From positions 1 through 64,000 of the forward strand of contig NZ_CANLZV010000013.1 in NCBI RefSeq assembly GCF_947495665.1: a stretch of DNA of 64,000 nt. The letters run 5' to 3'. This document shows, piece after piece, positions 7,558 through 15,703 of this stretch. The first letter of the stretch is position 1; every line of letters begins with the position of its first letter. The stretch comes from an uncultured Sunxiuqinia sp. GTDB taxonomy: Bacteria; Bacteroidota; Bacteroidia; Bacteroidales; Prolixibacteraceae. The notes under the pieces are model-generated. The model saw only the letters and a program-made list of their open reading frames with translations. It made no database searches and had not been told where the DNA came from. Position numbers and translations under genes: made by a program.

Positions 7558-10500
7558 ATGAAAAAAAATCAATCCCAACGTGGGAGAGAAGAGGGGATTA
7601 GTCCCCGTCAAAAAATTTTCTTAAAAATGAAAGTTACATTTTTGGTTGTTTTACTTTCAGCCATACAGGTTTTTGCTAATGGGGTCTATTCTCAAACTAA
7701 GGGCTTTACCTTGGTTGAAGAAAACACGACCATTGAAGATGCTTTAAAGGCAATTGAAGATCAGTCAAATTATTACTTCCTGTATAACGGAAGTTTGATT
7801 GATGTTTCGCAGAAAGTAAATGTTAAGTTAGAAAATCAAAGTCTTGAAAACACTTTACAGGCTTTGTTTAAAAATGCGGATGTAAGCTATAAAGTTTATA
7901 ACCGTCAGATTGTTTTGTCTCCATCAGGCAAAAACGCAGAAGTGCAGCAAGACGTTACTGTAACCGGAAACATTGTAGATATTTCCGGAGCTCCGCTTCC
8001 CGGGGTTACCGTTTTGGTCAAAGGTACCAGTCATGGAACAATCACTGACTTTGATGGAAACTATTCCATTGCAGATGTACCTGGCAACGCAACCCTGGTG
8101 TTTTCGTTTGTAGGAATGAAGACTCAGGAAATTGCTGTGGGAGGCCAGTCGGCCATTAATGTGGTTTTGGAAGAAGACGCTGTGGGCATTGAAGAGGTGG
8201 TTGCCATTGGTTATGGCGTAACTAAAAAAAGTGATTTGACCGGTGCTGTTACTTCTGTCAAGTCAGAAGATTTGGTCAAAGTTGGGGTAACTTCTGTTGC
8301 TCATGCGCTTTCAGGTAAAGCTGCCGGATTGAATGTTTCTCAAAACAGCGCCCAGCCTGGAGGTGGTTTAACCTGGCAAATCCGCGGTTCTGCCACTGGC
8401 CGTGCTCCGCTGATTATTGTTGATGGTTTCCCAATTACAGGGAAAGATGAACCAGCAAGTGGAAACCGCTATACGTCCGGTTCTAAGGCAACTACCTTGA
8501 ACTCCATCAACCCGAACGATATTGAGTCAATCGAGATTTTGAAAGATGCTTCGGCCACAGCTATCTATGGTGCGCGAGCTGCAGGAGGCGTTGTTATCAT
8601 TACCACCAAGAGAGGAACTGAGGGTAAGGTAACGGTTGACTACCGCGGATCTTATTCTTTTCAGAAGATGGTTAATATGCCTAAAATGTTGAATCCTCAG
8701 GATTTTATGGCCGAGCGCAATAAGGTGAAAAAAGAAATTTACATGCGTGACAATGAGGTGGCGCCATATGGTTCAAAAACCTGGGATGAAGTTTCCGGTG
8801 GTTTCGAACCTTATTATACCGATGGCGAAATTGCCAACTTTACGGGAGGCACCAACTGGTTTGACAAAGTGTCTCAAACCGGTGCCATCAAACAACATAA
8901 CCTGACCGTTACTTCCGGAACAAAAACGTCGAAGTACTTGGTCTCTTTAAGTGCTTACGATCAGGATGGTATTGTTAAAACCAACCAGTTTGGTCGTTAT
9001 ACCGGTCGTATCAATATTGATCAAGAGTTGACAAAATGGTTAAAGACGGGTGTTTCAACTTCATTCTCTACAATCAATGAAGACAACGTACCTCTTGGTG
9101 GAGGAACATTTGAAAACTCAGGGATTATTCGTTCGGCACTAGGCTTTAACCCAACCTTGAATGTAAAAGACGAAAATGGAAACTATGTGCTGGATCCAAG
9201 CCAGTCATTTGTTCCAAACCCCGTTTCCTTATTGGAGATGGATGACGTAACAAAAAATGAAGACTTATTTGTAAACTCATTTTTAGAAGCCACTCCTCTG
9301 GACGGATTGACTTTGAAATTATCAGCCGGTTTTAACCGCAACTGGGCTTACCGAAATACGTATTTGCCAACGACGACCTTATGGGGAGCTAGCGAAGGCG
9401 GTAAAGCTGCACGTTTTCACAACGGGAAACAAGATTACTTGTTTAACTTCATTACCAACTACAGCCGTACAATTGCTGAAGATCATACCTTCAACTTAAT
9501 GGCTGGTTACGAATACCAAAAATTTATTTGGGAAGGTTTTAATGCCGGTAATTCACGCTTCCCTTATGATGGTATTAAATGGTATAACCTGAATTTGGGA
9601 GAACGGGAAAAACCCATTGTTGGCTCTTACGGTGGTTCTTCGGAAATTGCCTCTTACATTACCCGCTTGAATTATTCGTACAAAAGCAAGTATTTGCTTA
9701 CTGCTAACCTAAGGGTGGATGGTTCGTCGAATTTTGCAGAAAATAACCAATGGGGGGTATTCCCAGGGGTATCGCTCGCCTGGCGACTGACTCAAGAGCC
9801 TTTTATGGAAAACCTTGGTTGGATTAGTAACCTGAAATTGCGTGCAGGATACGGACAAACCGGTAACGATGATTTGTCGGGCGTATTAACCTATTACACA
9901 CCGGGTTGGAATTATGGCTTTGGCAGCATTAGCAAGAGTGGAATCGGACTGGCTAATATTGGTAACCCCGATTTGAAATGGGAAACTCAAACAGACCTGA
10001 ATATTGGATTGGACTTTGGTTTCTGGAATAACCGCTTGTCTGGTACCATTGAAGTTTATGACCGAGTAGTAAGTGATTTGTTGGGCGATAAGCCGTTATT
10101 GTCTTATCAGGCCATTACCAAAATCAAATCGAACCTGGATGCCGAAAAGCAGTCAAGAGGAATTGACCTTCAAGTGAGCTCGGTTAACTTTGATAACGAC
10201 AACTTCTACTGGGGAACCGATCTTACCTTTACCTATTATCGCGACCGTTGGAGAAAAAGAGATGCTTCGTGGAAACCCGATATCAATAGTGAAGAGCAAG
10301 CCGTATGGGGCGCTATGTGGACGTATTTGTCTGATGGCTTAGTGGCTGTTGGTGAAGAAATCCCGCACATGCCGGGAGCAATTCCAGGAACCGTTAAAAT
10401 CAAAGATGTTAATGGATACCTGGTTGATGAAAACGGCGGGCGTGTACTGGATGAAAGTGGCAAACCACAATACAGTGGGGCTCCGGATGGAAAGATTGAT

Positions 10501-11001
10501 CGTGCTGATCAGGTTAAAATTGGTTACAATGTGCCAATTCCGGTTGGTTTGAATAACTCGTTTAAATACCGGAATTTCGACTTGAATGTTTTTGTTCATG
10601 CTATGTTTAACCGTTGGGCAGTAAATGGTGACCGGTATTTTTATGGAGCCGAATCTTTCCGCATAAACAATGGAGCCAATGTGATTGACGAGGTGAAAGA
10701 TCGCTGGACTTTCGATAAGCAATCAGGAACTTTACCTTCTATCTTCCAGGCAAACTCAGCGTATGGTGTTGGAGATTATTTTCAGGAAGAAGCCTGGTTT
10801 ATTCGTCTGAAAAATATTTCGCTGGGTTATACCTTGCCTAAACATATTCTTCCTGCCGGCTTTGACAATGTACGTGTGTTTGCTGATGCTCAAAACTTAT
10901 TTGTTATTACTCCATTCTCAGGAACTGATCCGGAGACAGGAAGTAATGTGGCATATCCTAACCAACGTACCTTCACGGCAGGTGTGGAAATTAAATTTTA
11001 A
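7558..11001 (+). CDS. SusC/RagA TonB-dependent receptor with STN domain (unit A)
   Basis: An 1147-residue outer-membrane transporter. After a long basic N-terminus and signal peptide (cleavage near VYSQ, ~46) come an STN signalling domain (~50-120), a carboxypeptidase-D-like regulatory domain (~135-218; PLPGVTVLVKGTSHGTITDFDGNYSI), a TonB plug (~225-340; IRGSATGRAPLIIVDGFPI, LKDASATAIYGARAAGGVVIITTKRG) and a 22-strand barrel ending in GVEIKF. With SusD it imports an oligosaccharide. The STN domain is what couples binding to the FecR/sigma pair upstream. Usual length for the family with STN. The next gene, susD, starts 18 bp later. Confidence 0.95.
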   Translation: MKKNQSQRGREEGISPRQKIFLKMKVTFLVVLLSAIQVFANGVYSQTKGFTLVEENTTIEDALKAIEDQSNYYFLYNGSLIDVSQKVNVKLENQSLENTLQALFKNADVSYKVYNRQIVLSPSGKNAEVQQDVTVTGNIVDISGAPLPGVTVLVKGTSHGTITDFDGNYSIADVPGNATLVFSFVGMKTQEIAVGGQSAINVVLEEDAVGIEEVVAIGYGVTKKSDLTGAVTSVKSEDLVKVGVTSVAHALSGKAAGLNVSQNSAQPGGGLTWQIRGSATGRAPLIIVDGFPITGKDEPASGNRYTSGSKATTLNSINPNDIESIEILKDASATAIYGARAAGGVVIITTKRGTEGKVTVDYRGSYSFQKMVNMPKMLNPQDFMAERNKVKKEIYMRDNEVAPYGSKTWDEVSGGFEPYYTDGEIANFTGGTNWFDKVSQTGAIKQHNLTVTSGTKTSKYLVSLSAYDQDGIVKTNQFGRYTGRINIDQELTKWLKTGVSTSFSTINEDNVPLGGGTFENSGIIRSALGFNPTLNVKDENGNYVLDPSQSFVPNPVSLLEMDDVTKNEDLFVNSFLEATPLDGLTLKLSAGFNRNWAYRNTYLPTTTLWGASEGGKAARFHNGKQDYLFNFITNYSRTIAEDHTFNLMAGYEYQKFIWEGFNAGNSRFPYDGIKWYNLNLGEREKPIVGSYGGSSEIASYITRLNYSYKSKYLLTANLRVDGSSNFAENNQWGVFPGVSLAWRLTQEPFMENLGWISNLKLRAGYGQTGNDDLSGVLTYYTPGWNYGFGSISKSGIGLANIGNPDLKWETQTDLNIGLDFGFWNNRLSGTIEVYDRVVSDLLGDKPLLSYQAITKIKSNLDAEKQSRGIDLQVSSVNFDNDNFYWGTDLTFTYYRDRWRKRDASWKPDINSEEQAVWGAMWTYLSDGLVAVGEEIPHMPGAIPGTVKIKDVNGYLVDENGGRVLDESGKPQYSGAPDGKIDRADQVKIGYNVPIPVGLNNSFKYRNFDLNVFVHAMFNRWAVNGDRYFYGAESFRINNGANVIDEVKDRWTFDKQSGTLPSIFQANSAYGVGDYFQEEAWFIRLKNISLGYTLPKHILPAGFDNVRVFADAQNLFVITPFSGTDPETGSNVAYPNQRTFTAGVEIKF

Positions 11002-11019
11002 ACTTGAAAAAATTACAGA

Positions 11020-12495
11020 ATGAAATCAACTTTAAAATATTCATTGATATTTGTTTTGGCTGCTTTAATCGGCTGCCAGGAACTGGAACGGGAAGATTTT
11101 AACCAAATATATCCGGAGAACTTTTTTCAAAACGAAGATGATGTAAAAAATGCATCGACAGCCATGTACCGTCTGTTTCATATTTATTCATATGGCGGTG
11201 GTGGTCTTTACTCTCACGGAAGATTTGGGGTAAATATATTTACAGAAGTAAGTACTGATATTATGGCTTGTCGCTGGGGCGATGGTGGAACCTGGGCTGC
11301 TTTTAATGAACATACCTGGACTGCAGAAAACACCAAAGGGGTAAGTGATAGCTACTACCGCTACAACTGGTTGAGTAAAGGGGAGCAAATTATTAAAAAC
11401 ATTAAGGAATCACCGGTAACAGATGATATTAAAAATCGGTACATCGCACAAATTGAAGGCTTACAAGGATGGTTGGCTTATGTGCTGTTTGATTTGTACG
11501 GAGGTATTCCAATTGCCGATCCGGAAGTCCTTGAAAACTTTGAGGAAGAAATCTACTTGCCCAGAAAAACCAATGCAGAAATGGTTAGCTACATTGAAGG
11601 AAAGTTAAACTCAGCGGCTCAGTATTTGCCGGTTTCTTATCCTTCTAGTGACTGGGGCCGAATAACTAAAGGTGCAGCCAAGACCTTGCTGCTTAAGCTG
11701 TATATGCATGAGAAAGACTGGGCAAAAGCGGAAGAAGTTGCACGCGAAATTATGAAGCCGGAATATGGTTACGAATTGTTGAGTGACTATAAAGCTGTAT
11801 TTGCTGTTGAAACAGAAATCAATAACGAAACAATCCTGGCGATTCCATGTAACGTTTCCGATTTTGCCAATGGTTGGGCTGCACATGCTTTGCTTCCTGA
11901 TTATCCATATGCCATTGCAGGAGCTGCAAAATGGGGTGGATACCAAATGGAATGGGATTTTTACAATACCTATGAAGCCAATGATAAACGATTGGAAACC
12001 ATTATTGGAGAGTATGAAGCTGGAGGTGTGGTGTATAACCAGGAAAACCATGGTGACCGACTTAATTTAGGGGCTATTCCTTTGAAATATGGGGTTGATC
12101 CTTCTCATATTGGTGATAAAGCCGGAAATGATGTTCCCGTTTTCCGCTATGCCGATATTATTTTGAGTTTGGCGGAAGCCATCAATAATATCAACAACGG
12201 ACCAACAGCTGAGGCATATAGCTTGATCAATAGGGTTCGCAACCGCGCCGGACTGGATAACTTGCAGGCTGGTCTTTCCAAGGATGCCTTTAATGATGCA
12301 CTCTTACTCGAAAGAGGACATGAGCTATATTGTGAAGGCCAACGCCGCACTGACTTGATTCGCCACGGGAAGTATGTGGAGTATGCCAAACTAAAGCCTA
12401 ACAACGGAGCAGCAGAGCATAAGGTGCTTTACCCGATTCCGAACTCAGCCATTACCGAAAGTAAAGGAGCTGTCGTTCAAAATCCAGGCTATTAA
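11020..12495 (+). CDS. SusD/RagB glycan-binding lipoprotein (unit A)
   Basis: A 491-residue surface lipoprotein; the lipobox is LIGC at the end of MKSTLKYSLIFVLAALIGC. The body has the SusD TPR-like helices and the typical C-terminal features PVFRYADIILSLAEAIN, INRVRNRAGL, LLLERGHELYCEGQRRTDLIRHGKY and a final PIPNSAI...NPGY. It caps the SusC barrel and captures the glycan. Directly downstream of susC (18 bp), followed by a strong terminator. Confidence 0.95.
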   Translation: MKSTLKYSLIFVLAALIGCQELEREDFNQIYPENFFQNEDDVKNASTAMYRLFHIYSYGGGGLYSHGRFGVNIFTEVSTDIMACRWGDGGTWAAFNEHTWTAENTKGVSDSYYRYNWLSKGEQIIKNIKESPVTDDIKNRYIAQIEGLQGWLAYVLFDLYGGIPIADPEVLENFEEEIYLPRKTNAEMVSYIEGKLNSAAQYLPVSYPSSDWGRITKGAAKTLLLKLYMHEKDWAKAEEVAREIMKPEYGYELLSDYKAVFAVETEINNETILAIPCNVSDFANGWAAHALLPDYPYAIAGAAKWGGYQMEWDFYNTYEANDKRLETIIGEYEAGGVVYNQENHGDRLNLGAIPLKYGVDPSHIGDKAGNDVPVFRYADIILSLAEAINNINNGPTAEAYSLINRVRNRAGLDNLQAGLSKDAFNDALLLERGHELYCEGQRRTDLIRHGKYVEYAKLKPNNGAAEHKVLYPIPNSAITESKGAVVQNPGY

Positions 12496-12514
12496 TATTC
12501 AATAGATACAATTG

Positions 12515-12546
12515 ACCGACCTAAATGAAATTAGGTCGGTTTTTTT
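12515..12546 (+). terminator. Intrinsic terminator after susD (unit A)
   Basis: Perfect 10-bp stem ACCGACCTAA / TTAGGTCGGT with a 6-base loop (ATGAAA) and six T residues. It separates susCD from the GH27 gene, so the enzyme needs readthrough or its own promoter. Confidence 0.9.
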
Positions 12547-12597
12547 ATTTTTAAAATGAATCTTTGTTTTAGCTTAGATGCAAAATCTTATTTTACA

Positions 12598-13821
12598 ATG
12601 AAACACTACTATCTATTCATTTTTGCTTTTTCTTTATTGTTTTCCTGTACTACGGAAAAAGAAGTTCAAACTCATCCACAGCGCCCCCAAACGCCAATTA
12701 TGGGCTGGGCCAGCTGGAATAATTACCGGGTGAATATTAATGAAGAAATTATTCGCAACCAGGCTGATGCGATGGTGAATCGCGGATTGAGTGATGTCGG
12801 GTATCACTACCTTAATGTTGATGATGGTTATTTCGGTGGCCGCGATTCAGAAGGAAACATCGTGGTTCACCCAGAGCGCTTTCCGAGCGGAATGAAAAGT
12901 CTGGCAGATTATATTCATTCAAGAGGTCTGAAAGCCGGGATTTACAGTGATGCCGGAATTAATACCTGTGCTTCTTATTGGGATAAAGACACGATTGGTG
13001 TTGGTATGGGCTTGTATAATCATGAATGGCAAGACCTGACGCTTATGCTGAAGGATTGGGGTTATGACTTTATTAAAGTGGACTGGTGTGGTGGCGATTG
13101 GCTGCAATTGGATGAGCAAACCCGCTATACAGAGATCGGTTCAATAATCAGAACATTGAGGCCGGATGTGGTTTACAACATTTGCCGTTGGGAGTTTCCG
13201 GGAGAATGGGCCGTACAGGTAGCAGACTCATGGCGTATTTCTGGTGACATCAACAATACCTTTGGTTCGGTCATGCATATTGTTGATTTGAATGCTGACC
13301 TCTGGCGTTTCAGTGGTCCCGGCCATTTTAATGACATGGACATGCTTCAGGTAGGCCGCGGAATGACGTATGAAGAAGATAAAACTCATTTCACCATGTG
13401 GTGTATTATGAATTCTCCTTTATTGGCTGGAAATGATTTAACAACCATGTCGGACGAAACTCTGTCGATCCTGACCAATGAAGAAGTTATTGCTTTGAAT
13501 CAGGATCCATTTGCCTATCAGGCCAGACGTTTAGAAGATCATGGCGATTTGGAGCTTTGGGCAAAGCCTTTGGTGTCAGCTATCAGTGGGCAAGTTGGCG
13601 TAGCACTGTTGAACCGCAGTAATGAAGCCGCCGAAATTAGCTTAAACCTTGAAACCATTGGTATCCGCGCTAAAGATGGTTACTCGGTTCGGGATTTGTG
13701 GGAGAAAACGACCCAAGCCGAATTGACTGCCGATTCCATCAGCTTTAAAGTACCTGCTCATGGTGTAGTTGCTTTGAGAGTGGAAGGAACATCGATTCCT
13801 TACAATGTATTTCAACAATAA
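12598..13821 (+). CDS. GH27 alpha-galactosidase-like lipoprotein
   Basis: A 407-residue clan GH-D enzyme. Start chosen at 12598 rather than 12556 because MKHYYLFIFAFSLLFSC then forms a lipoprotein signal peptide. GH27 motifs are PIMGWASWNNY near the N-terminus, NVDDGYF, YDFIKVDWCGG with nucleophile Asp162, WRISGDINN with acid/base Asp217, and GHFNDMDMLQVG. A C-terminal beta-sandwich follows from ~300. Expected reaction: release of terminal alpha-galactose (alpha-GalNAc or beta-arabinopyranose are alternatives in the family). A weak -7-like AATCTTTG sits near 12560. Likely processes the glycan imported by unit A. Confidence 0.92.
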   Translation: MKHYYLFIFAFSLLFSCTTEKEVQTHPQRPQTPIMGWASWNNYRVNINEEIIRNQADAMVNRGLSDVGYHYLNVDDGYFGGRDSEGNIVVHPERFPSGMKSLADYIHSRGLKAGIYSDAGINTCASYWDKDTIGVGMGLYNHEWQDLTLMLKDWGYDFIKVDWCGGDWLQLDEQTRYTEIGSIIRTLRPDVVYNICRWEFPGEWAVQVADSWRISGDINNTFGSVMHIVDLNADLWRFSGPGHFNDMDMLQVGRGMTYEEDKTHFTMWCIMNSPLLAGNDLTTMSDETLSILTNEEVIALNQDPFAYQARRLEDHGDLELWAKPLVSAISGQVGVALLNRSNEAAEISLNLETIGIRAKDGYSVRDLWEKTTQAELTADSISFKVPAHGVVALRVEGTSIPYNVFQQ

Positions 13822-13848
13822 CCTCCAGATAATACTAGATTAAAGAAG

Positions 13849-13883
13849 AGGCTCGGTCGTAGAAATACGGCCGGGCCTTTTTT
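13849..13883 (+). terminator. Intrinsic terminator after GH27
   Basis: 13-bp stem aggctcggtcgta / tacggccgggcct (two G-T pairs) with a 3-base loop and a T-run at 13878-13883. It ends unit A before sigma unit B. Confidence 0.88.
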
Positions 13884-13961
13884 GTTTTCAGCAATCTTGT
13901 TGGTGAGATGGCCCTCGTTTTGAAAATTATTTCTTTAATTTGCCGGGCAAAACCATTTTGA

Positions 13962-14567
13962 ATGGACACCAATCGAATTAATCACCTATATGCAGATGAT
14001 GGTCATTTGAACCTCAATGAAGTGTTTCTTCAATACAGTGAATCTTTATTTTATTTCGCACTGAAGTTTGTAGATGAGGAGCTTGCCAAAGACGTGGTTC
14101 AGGATGTGTTTTTCAAATTGGCGGAAGATAAAAGCTTGAAAGTTACAAGTTCTGTGAGCGGTCTTTTGTTTACTATGGTTCGTAATATCTGCTTACAGCA
14201 TCTGGAGAAACAAAAAGTTCGAAAACGCTATGCCGAATTAGCTAGTATTGAATTAAGTCAAGATGAAATTCATTCTTATTCAACCGGTACTTCCAGCTTA
14301 ATTCAGCAGGAATTGCAGGAACAATTGCAACAAGTGATTGATCAGTTGCCGGAGAAGTGCCGTGAAGTTTTTGTGCTCAGCCGTTTTCATGATAAGCGCC
14401 ACAAGGAAATTGCAGCCGAGCTGGGAATTAGTATCAAGATGGTAGAAAAGCACATATCCAAGGCTTTAAAGATTATTCGTATTGAGTTAAAAGACTATCT
14501 TCCTTTGTTGTATTTGGTGCATACTTGCTTTTCGCATCAAAAAAATCAAGATTTTTTCATTTCATGA
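13962..14567 (+). CDS. ECF RNA polymerase sigma factor (unit B)
   Basis: A 201-residue ECF sigma factor with region 2 (~25-95; VQDVFFKLAED) and region 4 (~130-180; LPEKCREVFVLSRF, then IAAELGISIKMVEKHISKALKII). The ATG at 13962 lies about 20 bp after a one-mismatch -7 box (TTAATTTG at 13935-13942). It is followed 52 bp later by its FecR partner. Its region 4 helix-turn-helix is close to that of the unit A factor, so some cross-recognition is possible. Confidence 0.92.
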   Translation: MDTNRINHLYADDGHLNLNEVFLQYSESLFYFALKFVDEELAKDVVQDVFFKLAEDKSLKVTSSVSGLLFTMVRNICLQHLEKQKVRKRYAELASIELSQDEIHSYSTGTSSLIQQELQEQLQQVIDQLPEKCREVFVLSRFHDKRHKEIAAELGISIKMVEKHISKALKIIRIELKDYLPLLYLVHTCFSHQKNQDFFIS

Positions 14568-14568
14568 G

Positions 14569-14576
14569 GTAGGGTA
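14569..14576 (+). other. GTAGGGTA element at sigma-FecR junction, unit B
   Basis: Directly after the sigma stop codon is GTAGGGTA, preceded (within the sigma 3' end) by an A-run and T-run that could pair. Position and sequence resemble the elements in units A and C. Function unknown. Confidence 0.4.
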
Positions 14577-14619
14577 GAAGCCGAATTACCGATCAATTAG
14601 GTAAAGATACCTGTTTGAG

Positions 14620-15606
14620 ATGGGAACTATTGAAGAAATAAAATCAAAATACATTCGAAGAGAAACAACCAGTGAAGAAGAAGCGATACTTCTCAAATGG
14701 TTAAAAGAGCACCCTGAAGAGCGGAGAGCCTTTTATCAGGAGAAAGATATTTGGGATGCTTATGCTTTGGCCACGAACTCGAAAAACTATTCTCCGGAAA
14801 TAGAAATTAGAAAACTGCAAAAACGAATTGATACCCCTAAGACCCGGACTTTTGCTGTTCCTGAATATCTCAAGATTGCTGCTGTTTTTGTTTTGGCCTT
14901 TGTTTTTAGCTGGTTGGTTCAATCGCAGTTCGGAAGCATGGAAAGGCTTGCTGAAAAAGTAGAGCTGAGAGAAGTTGTTGTGCCAAAGGGGCAAATAAAT
15001 CAAGTTTTTTTGGCCGATGGATCACGGATTTGGATCAATTCCGAATCAACCATTGAAGTACCGACTGTATTTACTGGTGACGAACGTGTGGTTACACTCA
15101 GCGGAGAGGCTTTCTTTGAGGTGGCCGAAGATGCAGATCACCCTTTCAAAGTCAAAGTTGAAGGACAAACCATTGAGGTTTTAGGTACTTCGTTCAATGT
15201 GCGTGCTTACCCCGATGCGAATGTTGTTCAAACGACTCTGAAAAATGGGAAGATTGAATTGCAAACCCAAAAAGAGACGGTGACTCTTTCTCCGGGAGAC
15301 CAAACAGAGCTAAATAAACTAACGGGAAATCTCTCGCTTAAAAAGGTTAATACATCCAATTTTGATTCCTGGAAGGACGGACGCTATGAATTTATCGATG
15401 CCGATTTGGTTGACGTATTTCAGGTGGTTGAACGATGGTACAATGTTGACTTGGTTTACAATGTAGAGGACTTTAAACAGATGCACTATTCTGGGGTAAT
15501 CAAAAAAACGAATCCGGTTCAGCATTTTTTGACCTTGCTGGGCCTTTCTATCCCGATTAGGTATGAAATAGAATTAGAAAAAATAACAATCGAAAAAATA
15601 AAGTAG
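14620..15606 (+). CDS. FecR-family anti-sigma factor (unit B)
   Basis: A 328-residue anti-sigma factor with a cytoplasmic N-terminus (~1-80), one membrane helix (~87-104; IAAVFVLAFVFSWLV), a periplasmic FecR domain (VFLADGSRIWINSESTI, GEAFFEVAEDADHPF, VEVLGTSFNVRAYP-like segment) and a C-terminal DUF4974-like domain (VVERWYNVDLVYN). It should hold the sigma factor at 13962 until the SusC at 15704 signals. The ATG start gives the family N-terminus. Confidence 0.9.
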   Translation: MGTIEEIKSKYIRRETTSEEEAILLKWLKEHPEERRAFYQEKDIWDAYALATNSKNYSPEIEIRKLQKRIDTPKTRTFAVPEYLKIAAVFVLAFVFSWLVQSQFGSMERLAEKVELREVVVPKGQINQVFLADGSRIWINSESTIEVPTVFTGDERVVTLSGEAFFEVAEDADHPFKVKVEGQTIEVLGTSFNVRAYPDANVVQTTLKNGKIELQTQKETVTLSPGDQTELNKLTGNLSLKKVNTSNFDSWKDGRYEFIDADLVDVFQVVERWYNVDLVYNVEDFKQMHYSGVIKKTNPVQHFLTLLGLSIPIRYEIELEKITIEKIK

Positions 15607-15626
15607 GCCTATGATCTAAAAACAAA

Positions 15627-15656
15627 GGACGGTGAATGTCCCACCATTCCCCGTCC
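15627..15656 (+). promoter_or_regulatory. Leader hairpin upstream of susC, unit B
   Basis: One hairpin: GGACGG (15627-15632), a T/C mismatch, GAATG (15634-15638), loop TCCCAC, CATTC (15645-15649), then CCGTCC (15651-15656). It lies 47 bases before the susC ATG at 15704. There is no T-run. I see no second hairpin of the same kind here. Confidence 0.55.
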
Positions 15657-15703
15657 TGAATTCAAGTCATTTTAATAACTTAAATTTTAAGCACTTCAAA
15701 TTT

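Noticed and set aside
15632-15703. Earlier in-frame start for the unit B SusC
   Set aside because: It would begin inside the leader hairpin and add a non-signal-like stretch; the ATG at 15704 gives the same N-terminus type as the other SusC proteins.
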